Assembly: GCF_002975275.1 (NCBI RefSeq)
Contig: NZ_PCOQ01000016.1
Span: 62,001 to 126,000, forward strand
Origin: Achromobacter sp. MYb9
Lineage (GTDB): Bacteria > Pseudomonadota > Gammaproteobacteria > Burkholderiales > Burkholderiaceae_B
DNA: 64,000 nucleotides
Direction: 5' to 3'
Both the position numbers and the translations under genes were made by a program. The notes under the pieces were generated by a model, which saw only the letters and a list, made by a program, of their open reading frames with translations, was not told the DNA's origin and searched no databases. Below, one piece after another: positions 26,762 through 34,774 of the stretch. Each line of letters begins with the position of its first letter. The first letter of the stretch is position 1.

Positions 26762-27739
26762 TCAATTTACCGTGATGCCGGCATCCTTGATCAAGGCCGC
26801 GAAGTTCGGCACGTCGCGGGCGATCAGCGCCTGGAAAGCCGCCGCGCCCTGCTCTTTCTCGGTCGGCGCCTGAGCCGCCAGCTTATCCAGCGATTCGCGT
26901 ACGCCAGGGCTCTTCAGCGCGGCCGTCAAGGCCTGTTCCAGCCGCGCGATCACGGCGGGCGGCGTGCCGGCCGGCGCGGCGATGCCGTTCCAGACACTCA
27001 TGTTGAAATCCGGCACGCCGCCTTCCGCGAACGTCGGCACGTCGGGGATCTGCGGCAGCCGCGCAGGGGAGGCCACGGCCAGCGCCGTGACGCGTTTGGC
27101 TTCGTGGATGGGGATCATCGTGACGGTCTGGTCGATCACCGCGTCCACCGTGCCGGCCATCAGGTCGGCAATCGCCGGGCCCGCGCCCCGGTAGGGAATC
27201 TGCATCCCTTGCGTATGGGTCACGTGCATGAAATAGGCCGCTGCGATATGGCTTGTGGAGCCGGACCCCGCATTGCCGAAGTTCACGTCGGCGCCATGCT
27301 TCTTCAGGCGCTCGACGAAGTCAGGCAGCGTGGCGATGCCGCTTTTCTTGCTGACGGACAGCACCATCGGCACCGTCGCCACCAGCCCGATCGCGCTCAT
27401 GTCGCGACGCGGATCGAACTTGCTCTTGGGGTATAGCGACGGCGCGATGGCCAGCGACCCCATGTTGCCGAAGGTGATGGTGTAGCCGTCTGGCGCGGCG
27501 CGGGTCACGCGCTGGTTGCCGATCATGGTGCCGCCGCCGCCCATGTTTTCCACCACGACGGTCTGGCCCAGGTTCTCGCCCATGGCTTGCGCCACGATGC
27601 GGGCCAATCCGTCGGTGGATCCCCCCGCCGCGTACGGCACCACCATCGAGATGGGGCGCGTGGGGTAGTCCTGCGCGGACGCGTTGGCGGCAAGCGCGAT
27701 CAGGCCGGCGCCCAGGGTCGCCAGAAAAGTCTTCTTCAT
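26762..27739 (-). CDS. Bug-family (TctC) solute receptor
   Basis: This is a 325-residue periplasmic Bug receptor. The Sec signal is M-K-K-T-F-L-A with cleavage near A-S-A-Q (residues 20-23). Family marks are P-I-S-M-V-V-P-Y-A-A-G-G-S-T-D, V-V-E-N-M-G-G-G-G and A-A-P-D-G-Y-T-I. It sits mid-operon between the dehydrogenase and the amidohydrolase. No TctAB permease lies in the operon, so it may pair with a distant permease, act as a sensor, or work beside the MFS carrier. Confidence 0.92.
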   Translation of the reverse strand: MKKTFLATLGAGLIALAANASAQDYPTRPISMVVPYAAGGSTDGLARIVAQAMGENLGQTVVVENMGGGGTMIGNQRVTRAAPDGYTITFGNMGSLAIAPSLYPKSKFDPRRDMSAIGLVATVPMVLSVSKKSGIATLPDFVERLKKHGADVNFGNAGSGSTSHIAAAYFMHVTHTQGMQIPYRGAGPAIADLMAGTVDAVIDQTVTMIPIHEAKRVTALAVASPARLPQIPDVPTFAEGGVPDFNMSVWNGIAAPAGTPPAVIARLEQALTAALKSPGVRESLDKLAAQAPTEKEQGAAAFQALIARDVPNFAALIKDAGITVN

Positions 27740-27856
27740 GTTTTGCTCCTCGCTGTTTCTGCCGGCAACAGCCGGCCCTCCACCTTGTCTTGGCGGTTTT
27801 TTGTGATGCAGGTTGAAAAGACGACGCGGCCGCAGCCGCGCCGTGGTTGAAGCGGC

Positions 27857-28771
27857 CTAGCTTTTCTTGGCGGCCAGTTCCACGCCGGCCAGTTGCTCGG
27901 ACAGGCGCGCGACGGCGGTATGGTCCTGGCCCTTGCCCAGGGTTTTGCCCGCAGAGGCCCACAATTCGCGGCACAGCGACGCGAACGGCGTGGGCGTGCC
28001 GGTATCGGTGGCAATGCCCAGCGCAATGCCCAGGTCCTTGACCATCAGGTCCAGGCCGAAGCCCGAATTGAACTGGCGCGACAGCACGAACTGCTTGAAC
28101 TTTTTTTGCGTGGAATTGTTCATGCCCGTGGACGCATTGAGCACGTCGACGATCACGTTGGGGTCCAGGCCGAACTGCTGGCCGATCAACATGGCTTCGA
28201 CGCCGATCAGGAAGCCGCCGGCCGAGACCAGGTTGTTCAACGCCTTCATGGCGTGGGCGCTGCCCACGTCGCCGACGGCGGTGATCGACGTGCCCATCGC
28301 CGACAGCGCCGGGCGCACGCGTTCCAGCGTGGCGGCAGGACCGCCGAACATGATCGCGAGTTCGCCGGTGCGCGCGCGCGGCACCCCGCCCGACACGGGC
28401 GCGTCCACCATCTGGCTGCCGGCGGCGGCCACCGCCTGGGCGAGCCGCTGCGTATGCGCGGGCACGCCAGAGCTCATTTCGACGACGACGCTGCCCGGGC
28501 GCAGGCCGGCCAGCAGCCCTTGTTCGCCGCTCAGCACCTGTTCCACGATGGCGCTGGTGGGCAACATCGTGAAAACGATGTCGGATTGCGCCGCCAGCGC
28601 GGCGCAGGTGGCGGCGGCCTGGCCGCCCACGTCCTGCGCGAATTTGTCGGCCTGGCCCGGCACGGCGTCGAACACCGTCACCGCATAGCCGGCCTGCACC
28701 AGGCGCGCGGCCATCGGCCAGCCCATGCTGCCGATGCCGACGAGCCCCACCCGTTCTTGCGGGGCGTTCAT
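27857..28771 (-). CDS. NAD(P)-dependent beta-hydroxyacid dehydrogenase
   Basis: This is a 304-residue enzyme of the 3-hydroxyisobutyrate dehydrogenase family: G-I-G-S-M-G (residues 12-17), substrate motif D-A-P-V-S-G-G, and catalytic Lys in A-M-K-A-L-N-N. It oxidises or reduces a 2- or 3-hydroxy acid. The ATG at 28771 overlaps the stop of the CMD-like gene (ATGA). It is a paralogue of ltnD but lacks kinase, isomerase and aldolase partners here, so its substrate differs and is unknown. Confidence 0.88.
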   Translation of the reverse strand: MNAPQERVGLVGIGSMGWPMAARLVQAGYAVTVFDAVPGQADKFAQDVGGQAAATCAALAAQSDIVFTMLPTSAIVEQVLSGEQGLLAGLRPGSVVVEMSSGVPAHTQRLAQAVAAAGSQMVDAPVSGGVPRARTGELAIMFGGPAATLERVRPALSAMGTSITAVGDVGSAHAMKALNNLVSAGGFLIGVEAMLIGQQFGLDPNVIVDVLNASTGMNNSTQKKFKQFVLSRQFNSGFGLDLMVKDLGIALGIATDTGTPTPFASLCRELWASAGKTLGKGQDHTAVARLSEQLAGVELAAKKS

Positions 28772-29181
28772 GCTTGCTGCGCCTTGAAGGCGCCCTCTTC
28801 TTCCAGCACCTGGTTGGCAACCTTGAAGGCGTCCAGGCCGGCGGGGATGCCGCAATACACGGTGGCCTGCAGCAGGATTTCCTTGATCTCTTCAACGGTC
28901 ACGCCATTGTTCAGCGCGCCTTTGACGTGGAGCTTGATTTCGGCCGGACGATTCAACGCCGTCAGCATGGCCAGGTTCAGCATGCTGCGCGTCTTCTTTT
29001 CCAGACCCGGACGGCCCCAGGTGTAGCCCCAGCACCATTCGGTGGTGATGTGCTGGAAGGCCATCATGAAGTCGTTGGCGCGGGCCAGGGACCCGTCCAC
29101 GTACTCGGTGCCCAGCACTTCGCGGCGCAGGTTCAGGCCTTGGTCGAACAGGGCTTGGGTTTCGGATTGGATGTCTGCCAT
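28768..29181 (-). CDS. Carboxymuconolactone decarboxylase-like protein, PcaC type
   Basis: This is a 137-residue all-helical CMD-family protein close in style to 4-carboxymuconolactone decarboxylase: W-G-R-P-G-L-E-K-K-T-R-S near residue 53, L-H-V-K-G-A-L-N-N-G-V-T-V-E-E-I near 84 and Y-C-G-I-P-A. GAGGAA precedes the ATG at 29181. It leads the minus-strand operon and diverges from the Liv ABC genes. No other protocatechuate genes are present, so decarboxylation of a different lactone or 2-oxo acid is possible. The upstream in-frame start at 29274 would cover the operator region and is rejected. Confidence 0.88.
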   Translation of the reverse strand: MADIQSETQALFDQGLNLRREVLGTEYVDGSLARANDFMMAFQHITTEWCWGYTWGRPGLEKKTRSMLNLAMLTALNRPAEIKLHVKGALNNGVTVEEIKEILLQATVYCGIPAGLDAFKVANQVLEEEGAFKAQQA

Positions 29182-29244
29182 AGGTTCCTCGTTTAGTGAT
29201 GATGACGGGCGTCGAACCGGCTTGTGCTCGGTCTGTTTTGTCTG

Positions 29245-29294
29245 ATTGTCAGTCAATTTTCGCCCGCCCGTCAACAGTCAGATTGTCTGACAAT
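29245..29294. promoter_or_regulatory. Twin GntR-type operators in a divergent promoter
   Basis: ATTGTC-T-GACAAT (29282-29294) is a perfect odd-centred palindrome. ATTGTC-A-GTCAAT (29245-29257) is the same motif with one changed base, 37 bases centre to centre. They lie between the CMD operon (minus) and the Liv operon (plus). The Liv operon contains a GntR/FCD regulator at 34031, and the spacing and form fit such a repressor controlling both directions. Confidence 0.65.
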
Positions 29295-29387
29295 ATGCTT
29301 GACTGCTTAAAAAATGAACACAATAATGCGGCAAAGCGCCGGGCTGGCTGCCGTGCGCCCCATTCCACAAAAAGCCAGGAGACAAGC

Positions 29388-30608
29388 ATGAAAAGCAACC
29401 CCACGCAGGCTCTGCGCCACGGGCGCCGGGAATTTGTCGCTGGACTGGGCGCGGTCGCGCTGGCGGCCACTCTGCCCGGCCGTGCGCTGGCGGCGCCGGC
29501 CGATATCAACGTCGGCGTGATCCTGCCGTTGTCGGGCGCGAATGCGCAGTTCGGCATCAATTCGCGGCAGGGCCTTGAACTTGCCGCGGACGAAATCAAC
29601 GCGGCGGGCGGCATCAAGTCGCTGGGCGGCGCCAAGCTCAAGCTGGTTATCGCCGATGCCACCTCGCAGCCCACCACGGCGGCCACCGTGGCGCAGCGCC
29701 TGATCACGCAGAACCGTTGCGTGGCGCTGATTGGCGCCTATGCCTCGTCGCTGACGCTGGCCGTGTCCGAAGTGACCGAACGCCGTGGCATCCCGCTGCT
29801 GACGATGTCGTTTTCGGACGTGCTGACGGAACGCGGTTTCAAACACATCTTCCAGGTGGTATCGAAGGGCTCGGTGCTGGGCCGCGCGCAATACGACTAT
29901 GCGGCGTCCGTCGTGGCGGGCGCATCCGCCATCAAGAAAATCGCGCTGCTGTACGAAGACACGGCCTACGGCACCTCGCAAGCCGTGGGCGTGCGCAATG
30001 CCGCCAAGGCGGCCGGTGCGCAAATCGTGCTGGATGAAGCCTATCCGCTGGGCATCACCGACGTCACCCCGCTGATCAGCAAGCTGCGCGCATCCGACGC
30101 CCAGATCGTGTTCCCGATTTCCTACCTGAACGACAGCCTGTTGATCATCCGGGTGATGCGCCAGCAACGCTTGACCGTGCCCATCGTGGGCGGCGCGGCG
30201 GGCTATGTGATTCCCGACTTCGCGAAAGCGCTGGGCCCCTATTCCCAAGCCGTCCTGTCGATCGCACCGGCCAATTACGACCAGGCGCCGGCCTATACCG
30301 AGCGCTACCGCAAGCGCTTCGGTACCTTCATGCCGCACGAGGCCCTGGAACACGCGGTATGCGCCGGCGTGCTGGCCCAGGCCCTGGAAGTGGCGGCGTC
30401 CGATAAGCCCGAGGCGGTATCCAAAGCGCTGCGCGCGCAGAAATACGATCAGGGCTGGGCCGGCGTGATGTCGGGCGGCGGCGTGCATTTCGACGCCAAC
30501 GGCCTGAACACCCTGGCCCAACCCATCATGGTCCAGTGGCAAAACAACGAGTTGGTCTCGGTGTGGCCGCAAGCGCTGGCCAAGGGCCGCGTCATCACCG
30601 CCAACTGA
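29388..30608 (+). CDS. Liv-type ABC transporter substrate-binding protein
   Basis: This is a 406-residue periplasmic binding protein of the branched-chain amino acid/amide (HAAT) class. The signal contains twin arginines (G-R-R-E-F, near residue 15) before a hydrophobic core and cleavage near A-L-A-A, so export may be by Tat. The mature start I-N-V-G-V-I-L-P-L-S-G is typical. AGGAGA precedes the ATG at 29388. It heads the operon of LivHMGF-type genes. The catabolic neighbours suggest an aromatic or organic acid or amide ligand rather than leucine. Confidence 0.92.
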   Translation: MKSNPTQALRHGRREFVAGLGAVALAATLPGRALAAPADINVGVILPLSGANAQFGINSRQGLELAADEINAAGGIKSLGGAKLKLVIADATSQPTTAATVAQRLITQNRCVALIGAYASSLTLAVSEVTERRGIPLLTMSFSDVLTERGFKHIFQVVSKGSVLGRAQYDYAASVVAGASAIKKIALLYEDTAYGTSQAVGVRNAAKAAGAQIVLDEAYPLGITDVTPLISKLRASDAQIVFPISYLNDSLLIIRVMRQQRLTVPIVGGAAGYVIPDFAKALGPYSQAVLSIAPANYDQAPAYTERYRKRFGTFMPHEALEHAVCAGVLAQALEVAASDKPEAVSKALRAQKYDQGWAGVMSGGGVHFDANGLNTLAQPIMVQWQNNELVSVWPQALAKGRVITAN

Positions 30609-30635
30609 GCGCTCGGCGCGAACCGGAGGACGGTC

Positions 30636-31496
30636 ATGCAATTCTTGCAGGCACTGGTGGACGGCATTTTGCTGGGCGGCGTGTATGCGGTCATTTCGAT
30701 CGGACTGACACTGGTCTTCGGCGTGGTTTCCATCGTCAACTTCGCCCAGGCCGAATTTCTGATGGTGGGCATGTTCGTGGCGTACTTCGCCTGGAAATTG
30801 CTGGGGCTGGACCCGCTCCTCGGGTCGTTGCTGTCGTTCGCCGTGGCCTTCGTGCTGGGCGTGTTGACGCAGAAGTTCCTCATCGACCGCGTGTTGAAGG
30901 CGCCGGCGGTGGCGCAGATCTTCCTGACGGTGGGCCTGCTCATCGTGATGGAGAACCTGGCCCTGATCCTGTTCGGTTCCGAGTTCCGCTCGGTGCAGAC
31001 GCCCTATCAGATGACGGCGCTGGCGGTCGGCCCGATCCTCCTCAGCGCGCCCTATCTGCTGGCTTTCATCGTGGCGTCGGTGGCGGGGTTGACGCTGTGG
31101 TGGGTGCTGAAAAAAACCTGGTGGGGCATGGCGGTGCGCGCGACGGCGCAGGATCCGATGGCTGCCCGGCTGTCGGGCATCTCTACCCATCGCGTCCATC
31201 AATTGGCCTTCGGCCTGGGCGTGGGCCTGACGGCCTTGGGCGGCGGCATCATCCTGCCCTACCTCACGGCGTCGACCACCGTCGGCGCGCAATTCAGCGT
31301 GCTGATGTTCACGGCGGTGGTGCTGGGCGGGCTGGGCAGCGTGATGGGCGCGGTGGTGGGCGGGGTCGCGGTCGGTGTGATCCAGTCGCTGTCGTCGCTG
31401 GTGCTGCCCATGCAATTGCAGAACCTGGTGCTGTTCGCCATCTTCATCCTTGTCCTGGCCGTGCGCCCGGAAGGTCTTTTGAAAAGGGCTGCCTGA
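30636..31496 (+). CDS. Liv-type ABC permease, LivH family
   Basis: This is a 286-residue inner-membrane permease with about eight helices: the opening D-G-I-L-L-G-G-V-Y-A-V-I-S-I-G-L-T-L, the V-N-F-A-Q-A-E-F-L-M segment and the coupling loop near A-A-R-L-S-G-I-S-T (about residue 180). Its TGA overlaps the next gene's ATG. It pairs with the LivM-type permease to form the membrane channel. Confidence 0.93.
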   Translation: MQFLQALVDGILLGGVYAVISIGLTLVFGVVSIVNFAQAEFLMVGMFVAYFAWKLLGLDPLLGSLLSFAVAFVLGVLTQKFLIDRVLKAPAVAQIFLTVGLLIVMENLALILFGSEFRSVQTPYQMTALAVGPILLSAPYLLAFIVASVAGLTLWWVLKKTWWGMAVRATAQDPMAARLSGISTHRVHQLAFGLGVGLTALGGGIILPYLTASTTVGAQFSVLMFTAVVLGGLGSVMGAVVGGVAVGVIQSLSSLVLPMQLQNLVLFAIFILVLAVRPEGLLKRAA

Positions 31497-32470
31497 TGGC
31501 CATGACTCGACAATCCCTGCCGTGGGCCGCGCTATTGGCCATCGCACTGGCCGCCCCCTGGCTGATGGAAGACCAAGGCTATGGCATCCGCGTCCTGACG
31601 CTGGTGCTGCTGTTTGCCGCGATGGGCCAGTCCTGGAACATCGTGGGCGGCCTGGCCAACCAGATTTCACTGGGGCATGCGGCCTTCTTCGGTCTGGGCG
31701 CCTACACCTCGACACTGCTGCTGATGCGATTCGGCATTTCGCCATGGCTGGGCATCGTGGCCGCGATGGCGGTAGCGGCCGTGGCGGGCGCCCTGCTCAG
31801 CCTGCCCACCATGCGGCTGCGCGGCCACTACTTTGCGTTGGCCACGCTGGCGTTCGGCGAAGTGCTGCGCGCCATCGCCAACACCTGGGCATCGGTGACG
31901 GGCGGGCCGGTCGGCCTGTCGATCCCGTTTTCGGAAGGCGTGGCGCAGATGCAGTTCAAGTCCAGCATCCCGTACTACTACCTGATGCTGGGGGCCGCGC
32001 TGGTCACGTCGGTGGTTTTCGCGCTGATCAGCCGTTCGCGCCTGGGCTATCGCCTGCGCGCCGTGAAGGCCAATCCGCAGGCGGCGGAGGTCATCGGCGT
32101 GGACACGGCACGTACGCGCATCCTGGCCGCCGTGATCTCGGCCGCGCTGATGGGCGCCTGCGGCACCCTGTACGCGCAGTTCATCTACTTCTTCGATCCG
32201 GACACCGTGTTTTCGCTGGTGGGCATCTCGGTGCGCGTGGCGCTGATCTGCATCATCGGCGGCGTGGGCACCGTGGCCGGCCCGCTGATCGGCGCCCTGG
32301 TCATCATCCCGCTGGAAGAAACGTTCAACGACTGGCTGTCCGGCCATACGGCGGGCGTTTCCCAACTGGCGTTCGGGCTGATCCTGATCGCCATCATCCT
32401 GATCGAGCCGCGCGGCCTGTCGGCGCTGTGGACGCGGCTCTGCAACCTTAGGCGGGGCCAGCATGCCTGA
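31496..32470 (+). CDS. Liv-type ABC permease, LivM family
   Basis: This is a 324-residue inner-membrane permease of the LivM class, with G-Q-S-W-N-I-V-G-G-L-A-N-Q-I-S-L-G-H-A-A-F near residue 44 and coupling region A-A-E-V-I-G-V-D near residue 200. The ATG at 31496 shares its A with the preceding stop codon; another ATG lies two codons later. It overlaps the ATPase gene that follows by eight bases. Confidence 0.93.
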   Translation: MAMTRQSLPWAALLAIALAAPWLMEDQGYGIRVLTLVLLFAAMGQSWNIVGGLANQISLGHAAFFGLGAYTSTLLLMRFGISPWLGIVAAMAVAAVAGALLSLPTMRLRGHYFALATLAFGEVLRAIANTWASVTGGPVGLSIPFSEGVAQMQFKSSIPYYYLMLGAALVTSVVFALISRSRLGYRLRAVKANPQAAEVIGVDTARTRILAAVISAALMGACGTLYAQFIYFFDPDTVFSLVGISVRVALICIIGGVGTVAGPLIGALVIIPLEETFNDWLSGHTAGVSQLAFGLILIAIILIEPRGLSALWTRLCNLRRGQHA

Positions 32471-33203
32471 CATCCTGAAGGTTTCCAACGTGCAGCGCCG
32501 CTTCGGCGGCCTGAAAGCCGTGGACGACGTGTCTTTCAGCGTGGCGCGCGGCGACATCCTGGGCCTGATCGGTCCCAATGGCGCCGGCAAGACCACCTTG
32601 TTCAATCTGCTGGTGGGCCTGTACGCCAGCCAGGGCGGCCGCATCGAACTGGACGGCCAGGACGTCAGCGGCCTGCGCCCCCATCAGATCGCGGCGCGCG
32701 GCATGACCAAGACGTTCCAGAACGTGGCGTTGTTTCCCGAAATGACCGTGCTGGACAACGTGCTGGTCGGCGGCCTGCTGCGTCACGACGTGCCACATGC
32801 CCGCCAGGTGGCGCGCGACAATCTCGACCGCGTCGGCCTGTCCGCCATCGCGGCCAAGCCGGCTGGCGAACTCTCGTTTCCCGAGCAAGCCCGGGTGGAA
32901 CTGGCACGCGCACTGTGCACCGCCCCCAAGGTCTTCCTGCTGGACGAAGTGATGGCGGCGCTGAACGAATCCGAGATGGACGCGATGCTGGACCTGATCC
33001 GCACGCTGCGCGACGAAGCGGGCATCACCTTCATCGTGGTCGAGCATCACATGCGTGCCATCATGCGGCTGTGCAACCGCATCCTGGTGCTGTCCTTCGG
33101 CCAGAAGATCGCCGAAGGCAGCCCCGCCGACATCGCGTCCGACCCAACCGTGATCGAGGTCTATCTGGGCAAGTCGATGGAACAGGCGGGGGTGGCCGCA
33201 TGA
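32463..33203 (+). CDS. Liv-type ABC ATP-binding protein, LivG family
   Basis: This is a 246-residue ATPase. Walker A is G-P-N-G-A-G-K-T-T (37-45) and Walker B is V-F-L-L-D-E-V-M-A-A-L-N. The switch His lies in V-V-E-H-H. The signature motif reads L-S-F-P-E-Q instead of the usual L-S-G/Y-G-Q, and the D-loop reads A-A-L-N-E. Such drift occurs in LivG paralogues and need not abolish activity because the partner LivF keeps a canonical signature. Confidence 0.93.
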   Translation: MPDILKVSNVQRRFGGLKAVDDVSFSVARGDILGLIGPNGAGKTTLFNLLVGLYASQGGRIELDGQDVSGLRPHQIAARGMTKTFQNVALFPEMTVLDNVLVGGLLRHDVPHARQVARDNLDRVGLSAIAAKPAGELSFPEQARVELARALCTAPKVFLLDEVMAALNESEMDAMLDLIRTLRDEAGITFIVVEHHMRAIMRLCNRILVLSFGQKIAEGSPADIASDPTVIEVYLGKSMEQAGVAA

Positions 33204-33913
33204 GCCTGTTGCAGATCCAGGGACTGACCGCCTCTTATGACCGCAGCCCGGTGCTGCACGACGTCTCGCTGGACGTGCCCGAAGGCGGTTTCATCGCGGT
33301 CGTCGGCGCCAACACAGCGGGCAAAAGCACGCTGTTGCGCTGCATCTCGGGGCTGCTGGACAAGGTCAGCGGCAGCATCGTCTTCGACGGCCGCGACATC
33401 CTGCGCCTGCCGCCGCACCGCATCCCGGAATTGGGCATTGCCCACGTGCCGGAAGGCCGCCACGTCTTTCCGGAAATGACGGTCGAGGAAAACCTGAGCC
33501 TGGGCGGCTACACCCGCCGCCATGACACGGCGGGCCTCAAGCGCAGTTGCGATCGCGTCTACGCCCTGTTCCCGCGGCTGCATGAACGGCGCCGGCAGCA
33601 GGCAGGCACGCTGTCCGGCGGTGAACAGCAGATGGTGGCGTTCGGGCGCGCGCTGATGCTGGAACCCCGGTTGTTGCTGCTGGACGAACCCAGCCACGGC
33701 CTGGCGCCCAAAGTCGTGGAGGAAATGCACCAGGCCATGATCGACATCCACCGCAGCGGCCTGACCATCCTGCTGGTGGAGCAAAACACCCGGTTGGCGC
33801 TGTCGGTGGCCGAACACGCCTACGTGCTGCAATCCGGTTCGATGGTGCTGTCCGGCCCCAGCGGCGCGCTGCTGGAAGACAGCCGCGTGCGCGCCGCCTA
33901 CCTCGGGTTATAG
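33200..33913 (+). CDS. Liv-type ABC ATP-binding protein, LivF family
   Basis: This is a 237-residue ATPase partner of LivG. Walker A is G-A-N-T-A-G-K-S-T (36-44), with Thr where Gly is usual; the signature is L-S-G-G-E-Q-Q-M; Walker B is L-L-L-L-D-E-P-S-H-G-L-A-P; the LivF hallmark V-P-E-G-R-H-V-F-P is present. The start ATG overlaps the livG-type stop as ATGA. It completes the importer. Confidence 0.94.
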   Translation: MSLLQIQGLTASYDRSPVLHDVSLDVPEGGFIAVVGANTAGKSTLLRCISGLLDKVSGSIVFDGRDILRLPPHRIPELGIAHVPEGRHVFPEMTVEENLSLGGYTRRHDTAGLKRSCDRVYALFPRLHERRRQQAGTLSGGEQQMVAFGRALMLEPRLLLLDEPSHGLAPKVVEEMHQAMIDIHRSGLTILLVEQNTRLALSVAEHAYVLQSGSMVLSGPSGALLEDSRVRAAYLGL

Positions 33914-34030
33914 CGATGGCGCGCCGGCGGGATATATTGCGTCTTTACGTTGAACCGGCGGTTCGCCGCAGCCGGGCCAAAAGCCCCCGCTGCCACCCGC
34001 GCCCGCCGTTACGCTAAGCGAGAGACAGCC

Positions 34031-34774
34031 ATGCCCACCCCCACCGGCGCAGTATTCGAAAAACCCACCACCTTGCGCACCCGCGTTGAGGAATTCCTGC
34101 GCACGTCCATCATGGACGGGCGCATCAAGGGCGGGGAACGCCTGCGCGAGGCCGAGCTGTGCGAACAGCTGAACATCAGCCGCAGCACGCTGCGCGAAGC
34201 GCTGCGCACGCTGGAGGCCGAACGCCTGATCTCGATCGAGCCGCACCGCGGCCCGACGGTGGTGCGCATCACTGAAAAAGCCGCCCGCGACCTGTATTCG
34301 CTGCGCGCCCTGCTGGAAGGCTTTGCCGCGCATGAATTCGCGCGGCTGGCCAGCGACCCCGACGTCGAACGCCTGCGCAAAGCCGTGGACGCGCTGCACC
34401 GTCAGGCCAAGGGCAGCAATAAATCGGCATTGCTGGCGGCCAAACGCGATTTCTACGACGTGCTGCTATCGGGCTGCGATAACGATCTGATCAAGGACAT
34501 GCTGCCCGGCCTGCTGTCGCGCATCAATCTGTTGCGCGCCACGTCGTTCGCGCGCGCCGACCGGCTGCCGGAAAGCATGGCCGAAATCGACCATATCTTC
34601 GAGCGCATCCAGGCTCGGGATCCACAAGGCGCCCAGGCGGCCGCGCAGAGCCATATCGTGAACGCGGAACGCACTGCGCTGGAAGTACTCAGGCGCCAAC
34701 AAGAGGAGGCATCAACACGTGAAGGCGATCGTCCAGGAACTGAGGGCCGCGGCGGCCCTGGCGCAGCAGGATAG
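34031..34774 (+). CDS. GntR family (FCD) regulator
   Basis: This is a 247-residue GntR regulator with winged HTH at about residues 13-80 (L-N-I-S-R-S-T-L-R-E-A-L-R-T-L-E) and FCD domain at about 90-220. It ends in a Gly/Arg-rich tail encoded where the next gene already begins. It lies downstream of the Liv genes, after a 117-base gap, and is the probable regulator of the twin ATTGTC-type sites at 29245-29294. GAGAGA precedes the ATG at 34031. Confidence 0.91.
   Translation: MPTPTGAVFEKPTTLRTRVEEFLRTSIMDGRIKGGERLREAELCEQLNISRSTLREALRTLEAERLISIEPHRGPTVVRITEKAARDLYSLRALLEGFAAHEFARLASDPDVERLRKAVDALHRQAKGSNKSALLAAKRDFYDVLLSGCDNDLIKDMLPGLLSRINLLRATSFARADRLPESMAEIDHIFERIQARDPQGAQAAAQSHIVNAERTALEVLRRQQEEASTREGDRPGTEGRGGPGAAG

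Noticed and set aside
25538-27436. 632-codon plus-strand open frame
   Set aside because: It is opposite three genes with clear homology and intact ribosome-binding sites; composition is shadow-like.
29307-31745. 812-codon open frame on the minus strand
   Set aside because: It runs opposite the Liv binding protein and permease genes, is Arg/His/Gln-rich and lacks any recognisable domain; it is an antisense shadow.
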